Assembly (NCBI GenBank): GCA_008828725.1
Contig: MEHQ01003857.1
Span: 155,317-219,316 of the forward strand
DNA from: Saccharina japonica
Lineage: Eukaryota; Sar; Phaeophyceae; Laminariales; Laminariaceae
Length of the DNA stretch: 64,000 nt
Direction of reading: 5' to 3'
This document shows, in pieces, positions 12,401 through 21,400 of this stretch. Below the pieces are notes generated by a model. It saw nothing but the letters and a program-made list of their open reading frames with translations, searched no databases and was not told the origin of the DNA. Position 1 is the stretch's first letter, and each line of letters begins with the position of its first letter. The position numbers and the translations under genes were made by a program.

Positions 12401-15400
12401 GTCAAAAGCCCGGAGAAGATACCCTGGCTCTGTTTTTGTTTTTTTTGTCACCTGCACCCAGCCATTGGCGGTGAAGGCGAACCCATCCAGCTGCTGCCCG
12501 AAGAACTCGACCATGTCGGTACGCTCGGCCTCTCCGTGCACCAAGATGTCTAGGCCCAAGGCCTCCTGCAAACGCGGGAACAAAAAAGTGCGATTCAAAG
12601 GGGGGAAAGGATGATATTGGTTGATTGGTCGAACTGTCCCGGGCTAAGCCGGTCGCCCCGGTGGTCTAACAGGTAGCCACGAAGCCTGTTAGCGTTGGAG
12701 GTCAGGGGTTCGAGTCTCCTCGTGTGGATATTTTTATTCTCAAATGACACCAACTACTGCCGAGAGTGCATATTATACGTAGCGTGGGTAAAAGCACAAT
12801 TCGACGAAAGTTGACGAGGGAACTGAAATATTCTAGCGATAGAAATGCAGGGCAAGAACCCTAGTGGGGGGAGGAGGGAGAAGGGCCTACTTTGTGACCC
12901 CGAATCTGATTTACGACTAGGGAGGAGAGAGAAAGAAAGGGCGAATATAATAAATGGGATGGGGACAAAAAAAAATTGCGGCCGAGTCAATATAAGATTG
13001 AAGAGGGGAGAGGGGAAGGGAGTGAGACAGCGTTAACGGTCGGACTATCGCAGGTCAACAACAAAAAATAGGCTTGCGATGCGAGAGAAAAAGCGAGACA
13101 ATATAATTGGTTGATGATAGTAGTAATAACAACATGAGTTATACGATTTTGATATTTGTTACCCTGAAGCTTTTTTTTTAGAGTCAGCATAGAAAACACG
13201 GGGGAGGGGGGGGGGGGTATCATGGAGGGGAAAACACGCCCGGTATTTCGATATGTTGGAAGGTCGACATTTCGATAGAAAAACACGTTCCATACGGTAT
13301 ATCGAAAGTTCGATATTTCGATACAGTAGTAGTGGCGCCTATATAAGGCGACGTGAACAAGGCGACCACTCGAGATAAAGGCGGTCAAAATCGGCTGGCA
13401 CGGTTGTAACTTTGAATACAACCGACTATACGAATAAGGCGACCACTCGAGATAAGGCGGTCAAAATGCCTTGGCACGGGGTCGCCTCACGTAGTGACGC
13501 ATGCTACGATAGAGGTGCACCTTGTTTTTGCTGAGCTCCTAACTTGAGGGGAAAATAAAGTGGTACCCGACTAACAAATCCACGACCTGAGTCTAGTATA
13601 AAATATATTACAACACAAGAAAGAAAGCCTGACGATCTTGGGCTAAGGATCCCGATCATTCGGGGAATGTTTCAGCCAAAAAGTGTCACTGGGACTACCT
13701 CTATCTCGTACAGTAGCACGCGTCTACTGTATATCATTTTTTTCCATGCGATGTCCAATACCAAAATACAGCAGTACGTATGATACGTACCTGGATGTCG
13801 ATGGCAAAGGCGATTTGCTCCGAACGCATTTGGTGGGTTTCCGTATCATAATATGGCGTGTTTCTTGGACGTACATGAGCAAAAAAAAACTACTGGAGAA
13901 TATACTGGCCGGGTCAATCAGTAGATTACTACCGCCAGTAGATTACTACTGCCAGTACATACTGTGCCTGTGCCCAGCCCTACAAAACGTTTCATCCAAA
14001 AAACGGTACAGCACCTCTATCTTGATACCAAAAAACGGTACAGTACCTGGATGCCGATGGCAAAGGCGATTTGCTGGTCGATCGCACGCTCGTAGTCATC
14101 TCCGGAGAGGGTGCCCGCCTTAAATTCGCGCCTCAGCTTGCGTACAGCGGGAGTCTGCGCGAGTGCGCGAAGGAAAGAAGAAAACAAGAAACAAAAAGTG
14201 GAGATATAAACGGCACCGCTTACGTGTAAGGTGACGGGAGCGAGAGAGCACACACCCTCCCACTCTCGCTATTTCCCCCCTCTTCGTATTTAGCCTTTCT
14301 GACCACGAGCGGCTTTTTTCAACGTCAATCATCTTCTGCACTTTTTTTGAGCGCCAGGAAGGAAGGCAGTTTAGCTACGTACTACCAGCGCACGCCTGTG
14401 CTACCATACCACCTGCCAAGGGATATACCAACACGAAACCCGAATACAGTTTATTATGTACAGCAGCAGCAGCTTTCATCTCATTTTCCAACAACACATA
14501 CTATTGGCAAGTGTATTCGGTGTGAAAAAAAAAGTCAAAAGCAATGTGGTAAAAGAGAAAAATTATATATATTTCTCGAGATTTACGAAAAAACGACATA
14601 ATTGGTTGTTATCAGCCGCTCATCATATACCAGGGTATACGAAACAGCAGTGCGGGCAGGACGACCACGTTGCTTGCGCCTCTGTGCCGTACGACTCCTG
14701 GAAATTCCTCCTTTAAAGGGCGGCGGCTTATTCCCGGAGCATGCTCGCATGAGGAGCTCAATAACCTATTACTGTAGTGAGTCACCCGAAATCATGGCTT
14801 CCTATATTATAATTTAGAAGATTTGGTCGTGCGACCGGACCTACATCACCAGTAATCCTAAAACTAATGCATGAGCAACATCAAGAACCTCAACCGGTCG
14901 GACAGTATGCAGCGTACACTATACTATACTATGATCAAGTGATGCACGTAGCGTGGGATGAGTCGAGGGTTCACCCTTTTGCTTCGTAGTGCACTCTGTA
15001 CGTCAAGCCAAAAAATGACACTAATAATTCCAAGTGCGTTGTCCCCACAATGCGACTACGTATGTACGATCCCACTTCAAAGGGGGTTAATATCCTTATA
15101 CGGGCAAAGAGACCCCCCCGGGTCGTTTTTTGTGCGCGTAATAAAACCTCTTTTGGGGGCCGCCTTAGCGCTTTTCGTACTGTAAATACGAAAAACCAAA
15201 AAAAAACCTGACTTAATAATTCCAAACAGTGCGACCTCCCCTTGAAGATAATTAGTAGTGTCCCGAAGGGCGGGAGTTCCGTCCCACTTTGATGGGATAC
15301 TTGGCCTACAGTAGTACCTGGGGGAAGGACCCGATAGTGGTGGTGGGCAGAACCGGAAGGTTGAGGGCTTCCGCCTGAGCCGCGAGGCGTTCCTTGAAGG

Positions 15401-18400
15401 GAGCAGGCCTGGAGAAAGAGCTCTCGGTGAGGGCACTGATGCGCTCGGAAGTGGTGGTGTTCTCGGTCACGCTGGCCGCGAAAGCCGTCCAGGCGCCGTC
15501 GAGAGTTGGGAAGATGGTCTTCGTCTGTTTTGTTTTGGGGGGTGGGGGGGGGGGGGGGGGAGGGAGATCCCGGCCACCGGTGTTGCCAGAAACGCATTCA
15601 GGGCACAACGGGAGGGGGCAGGGGGGGCGGGGGGTGTACTCATATCGTGCACGGCCGTAGTCGTATACCATAGACCCTCGCATCCCTACAATGCCGGGAC
15701 GGAGCACTGTCGTTTTCACCGACCAGAGCAGACATTGCTGCACAAGCGCGAAGCGCGGGGGGGGGTATTGACGCAATACGGGTGGTGGGTTGTTATTGGA
15801 TGTGGAAAATTGTGCGTGATGGCTTGGCTGATTGGTTGACTCGCCTTCTTGCCCCCCCATCTTAGGTATCACCCCCAACCCGCCCATCCTCCCCACCGAC
15901 TAAGCCACCCCGCCCCCACCCTAAAACAAAACGCCTTCCTCCTCCCATTAACTCTCACTCAATACCACATTCGTCTCCCCCCAACATCTTCCGCCCATTA
16001 ACCCCCCCCCCCCACCCATCACTAGCTCCGTCTCGAAAGGGATGCGTGGCAATGTCAATGATAAGGCAAGCATAACAATGAGAGCCCCCCCCCCCCCCAT
16101 TAAACTCCGTTCGAAAGGGATACGTGGTCAATGGTCAATGGCTTAGGCAAGAACAAGATGGTAGCCCGACCCCCACCCCCCTTAAACGTCCTCACACCCA
16201 TCCATCCATCTCAAAGTCTCTTTCTCTCTCTCACCTCCTTCCCAGCGACGATAAAAGGCATCGCATCCGCTAGAGCCACAATCTCAGCCACCTTTTGCAC
16301 GGCAAAGGCGAGCACGTCGCCCCCGACCTTCTTCGCCAGGCTGTCCTCGCACGACAGGTCCCACGGTACGAACTGCAGCGGGCACGAGCCCTGGACCCGG
16401 ATGCCGGCGGAGCCCTGGTCTGCGGAGGAGAGAGTCTTGAGGAGTGCCACCACCTTGGTGGGCTCGAAGGCCCAAGGGGAACGTCCGTCGATGACACCCG
16501 CACCGAGCACCTGGAAGGCATTATTTTGCGGTGGGGGGGGGGGGGGGGGGGGGGGCGTACTCATTCGTTGCTTGCCTTAGTCATTTGACCATTGACCACA
16601 CATCCTTCCAAGACGGAGGTGGGGGGAGGGTTAAGCTGTTGCTTTCTTGAGGCGTTTGAACGTTGACCACACATATCCTTCGAGACGACGGGGAAGGGGG
16701 GGGGGGCAACCTTTGAAGGGGGCAGGGGGGAGTTTATAGCGGAGAGGGGGGAGGGGGGTGAGTGGAGTACCGATATTTCGATACGATATGCATCACTAAA
16801 ATCTACACAGAAAAAAACACACGCCATACACCTTTGTCCTTAAGGAAGAGCCGATATTCTTGACCAGGGCAAGAGAATCGATACGATATGTATCGAAAGT
16901 TCGATATTCCGATATAATCGGAAAAATAATATTTCGATACGATATTCAAAACACACACCTTGTTCTCGGGGAAAAGCCGACATTCTTGACCAGGGCGAGG
17001 GAGTCGATACGAAATAGTTACCTCTCTGGGAGGAAATACAAGGATCCGTTAATGCACTAATACGGAGACAAAGCAGTCCCAATATTTAAATTGCCCCCAG
17101 TAAGCCATCGAAAGTGCGATATTTCGATATAAACTAAAAACGTTTTTTTTTTCGATACGACGATACCAGCACACACAACAAACACACGCACCTTGTCCTT
17201 AGGGAAGCCGAACTTCTTGACCAGGGCCAGAGAGTCGCCGCGAGTGAAGTCCAGGCTGATCGCGTGGACGGGCAGGGCCGTCGCCCACTGGTACGCCTCG
17301 GCCCCGACGTCCTCGAAGAAAGTCACCAGGTTCACGTTCACCGGCACCGAGAGCATCCCGCAGGACTGAAGTTGGACATACCAAGGAGAGAAATAATATC
17401 GTGGGGGATGGAGGAGGGAGGAAATGGGGGGTCTGGTTGTCTAGCTCACGCAGCGAGTGGCGTGTTTTACAGCGTCGTTGCCAACCGACGCCAACCCGAC
17501 CTATAAATATATCTATATTTGTATGAGGGGGGGGTGGAGGGTTTACCGCATGCATGAACGGGGAAGCGTGAAAACACGGAAGAGATGATGAATTAACACC
17601 TCCAACAAGTGGTCCATCTAACTATCTATCTACAGCAGATGATCTACTTCCTCACCTGCCATTGAGAGGTTGGGCGGTATTTGCGTAGTACATATCCAAC
17701 TCAGGAAGCATGTGCTACGTAGGTCGTGCAGACTATACGGCTCCCACCCGGCAACGTGAGCCAGGTCATACAGATCACACATACCATACAGATCATACAG
17801 ATCATACAGATCAGGAAAATGTCTGCCTTGAAAGACCTAGATAATCAAGCGATACGATCTGTAGATGGAACAGTTGATGAACTTTCTGCCCGAGGGGGGT
17901 GACACTTTTCCACCCTATTCCTCCGGCGGCTCACAATATTTTCTCAATCGAAAACAAAACAAAAAACGAAAAAAAAAAACATGAAAAAACACTCACGGCG
18001 GAGTAGGCGGTCTTAAACATCGCCGCGAGGGTCTTGGAGGAGTCCCACATGACCAGGGCGGGCTCGTGCAGCTGCACCTCCTTTACGCCCATGGCGGCAA
18101 GCTTTGTCATCAGACCCTGCCCAAGAGAACAACAATGCCGTTTTCGCACCAAAACATAAATTCAGCCGTCAGTTACAGCGAGGGTTTGGAAGACGCGTGT
18201 TACTATAGAGGTATACCTTTTTTTGGCTGAAATCGTTTCTGGATGAAAGGGCTTCTTCACCCAAATTCGTCGGACTTTTCCTCTTGTGTTGCAATATTGT
18301 TCATTGAATACTTCGGCATGATAACTTACCTCCAAAATCAGTTTTTGACTACTGCAGGTATATAGCTCCTCAAGCGACCAACCACCTTCAGATGTAACAT

Positions 18401-21400
18401 GGTGGTGCACCTTTACCGTACCATGCGTCGAAAGTGTTGTATGCTAACGGGTCAGTCACAGCGAGGGGGTTTGGGAGTATTGTCTGCTTTTGCATCAAAA
18501 ATTTGCTCCAAAACTGTCAAAATCAGCCAGGGTTTGGAAGTATTGTTTGCTTTTGCATCAAAAACATGCTCCAAAACTGTCAAAATCAGCCAGGGTTTGT
18601 GCAAGTATTGTTTGATTTTGCACAAAAGAAAAACATGCTACTCCAAAATTGTCAAAAATCAGCGAGAGAAAAGAGTAAAAAAAATGTTTTGTTTTTGCAC
18701 CAAAAACAGAAAAACGCCGTCGTAAAGCCATGGATCACAAGAGAAAATAGCAGCTGGAAAATAGTAGGAACGACAGCAGAAATACCTTAGCATGTCTCTG
18801 ATAGTGCCGAGAGAGAGAGGAGGAAAAGGTTCAAGAATACTACAAGCACGTACATACCTATTAGTTAGACCATAGGAGGACGCAATTTTTTTTACCAAGG
18901 CGTTTTGGCGAAGTATATCTGCTGGGATCTATATAGGCACTGCGACCACAACAATGATACCGGTATATAGTAGGGGTCCCCCGGTAAGGCGGTGGCTTGC
19001 CAGAGCAATATGACCGCCTTGTAGAGGAAAGCCGCCCTATTCATTCCAGGTTATGAGCGCACTTCCCCAGTGGCGCCAAGCGGTTTTGACCGCCTTATAT
19101 CGGGACACCGCCTTATTCAGACCGCCTCATGGGGGGACCCCTATTTGTACACAACATCAACCACCATCTGATGTCCGTAGTCCTAATCTTGAACCGTTAC
19201 ACGCTTCCCAGGGGGTATTTTACTACAGCGTAGTAGTCCCTCTATAGTGCCGGTTCGGTTGCCCTCTATAGTGCCGGTGAACTCGCTTGGCACAGCAGAT
19301 GGGATTAACCAGTGTGGTATATAGTGTGCGGAGTATTTAGTGCCGGTTGCCGCTATATATAGTGCCGGTATTGTCGGCTGACGCATACCGTCACTATGGA
19401 AGGCTGAGAAGTGCCGGCTGCCCGGTATGCCTATGGAATGGCTTGGCACTGATGGGCATACCCAGTGTGGCAATGTGCGGAATAGTTCCGGTAGTGCTGG
19501 CTGGCGCATACCGGCACTGTAGAGGGACCACTACTGTATGTGCTCACACTGTCCACATATTCAAAGGGCTACCTACACAAGAACCCAATGACTTTTCAAA
19601 CATAGAAAAGGTGCCACCAATCAGACGTGAACACCCGCCAAACACCATCTCTACTCTCAGCCAGAGAGGTGTGTGCTACATCAGTAGTAGTGCCGTATAT
19701 GACAGTGTATATCACACCCCCTGGAGTGAATTTCGAAGCCAATTTTCTCCATAACCAGGGGGGCACAGACAACGAAAAAGCCGACTTTCGGAGCATCTCG
19801 TCGAGATATTTCCTTAGACGGGTCGCTCGGGGTTAGCGCTCGACCGGTCGTCGAGCAAAAATCAGCGTTGACATTCGTCCGAGGGGGTGTGGTATACAGT
19901 GTCATATACTGTACGCTATTGAATACGAGCGCACTTATTTCAATTTCTTTCAATTCATAGTTTTTCTGTATTTTTTTACCTCGTAGACGGGCAGGATGGC
20001 CTGAAGGTACTCCTTCTTCAGGGCGATGGTCGCCTCGTTCGATGCCTGGGCGTCATGGTGCCTGGCGAGGTGTACCCAGGTCACGGGGCCGAGGACGACG
20101 GGCGCGGTGCGCTCAGCGCCCATCTTGTTGATCCCGCGGGTGATGGCCTCCTGTGTTGGGTCATCCCCATCCACAAGGACAAAGAGAGTACCGGAGGGTT
20201 GCAGTTCATTAGTCAAAAAGGGTAAAAATTGACACACGGCACCGTATTTCATACAATGGACCACTCTTGTCCCCAAATGCAAGAATATTCGACACAAAAA
20301 CGGGTCCTTATAGTGTTTTGAGGGACAAAAATGGGTATGTATGTGGAAGTGTGGCTTGGTGGGCTTAATTAAATTAAACAATGCCTTTTACCAACCCGCC
20401 GAAGAATTAAAAAAAAAAAAAACGCGTACCTCGTATATACTGCATGCAGTTGTTATCGCCGTTGAAAAAAAAGGCACACATGTTACATACAACTTATGGT
20501 ATATATATATATATTGCCGGGGGCCATTAGACGCATGCTACTCGTACGGTAGAGGTGATCGGGAGGCCATATTGCCTCACAGCTGACTGCTTACTGTTCA
20601 CCGCCCCGCAGAAGAAAAATAGTTTTGATACTCTCGTATACCTGGCGCATGGGAGTTATGTCCACCCGAATCATACGTACACAAAAAGAAATGAAGGGCG
20701 AGGGGGGGGGGGGGCGCGTACTCATTTGTTGCTTGCCTTACTGTAGTCATTGACCATTGACGCAATAGGGGGGAGGGGGGGCAAACTCACGAGGAAGCTG
20801 TCGAAGTTGGGTCGCAGAGACACGGGAGACTCGAGCTCGGGCACTTCGTAGTGATAGTTAGTGTCGAACCACTTCGTCATGTCCAGCGCAGGGGCGCCGT
20901 CCACTCCTCTGGCCATGGCGAACATGCGTTCGTTGCCCGCGGGGAGGTGGCTGTGTCTCTTGGGCACCGCTCCCAGGAACTCAGTCCTGTTTGTCGAGAG
21001 CAACATGACAAATTACGAGAGAGGAAAGGAGATATATCGTAAATGTAAGTGTGCAAGCTTGGTTCGGGTAACTGGGGAGGGGGAGAGAGAAATGGGGGGG
21101 GGGTGTATAGAGAGAGAGGCGCGGCGGGCGGGGTGGGGAAGGGGAAGGAGAGATACGTCAATCCAAATGTACGTTTGATTCTGGGTAACAGGGGGAGGGG
21201 GGGGGGGCGAGAGACAGAGAAGAGAGAGAGCGGGGGGGGAGGGGAGAGGAGAGAGGAGGATTTGCATTAAGTAGAGAGCGAGCGAGATGCCTTTGAACAT
21301 AAAATACATCTGAATGTAATCTACACGTCTGCCATTGGGGACTGGTGGGAAATAATGCATGGAATAATGCACCACCCGCCCAACAAAGAAGAAAATAAAA

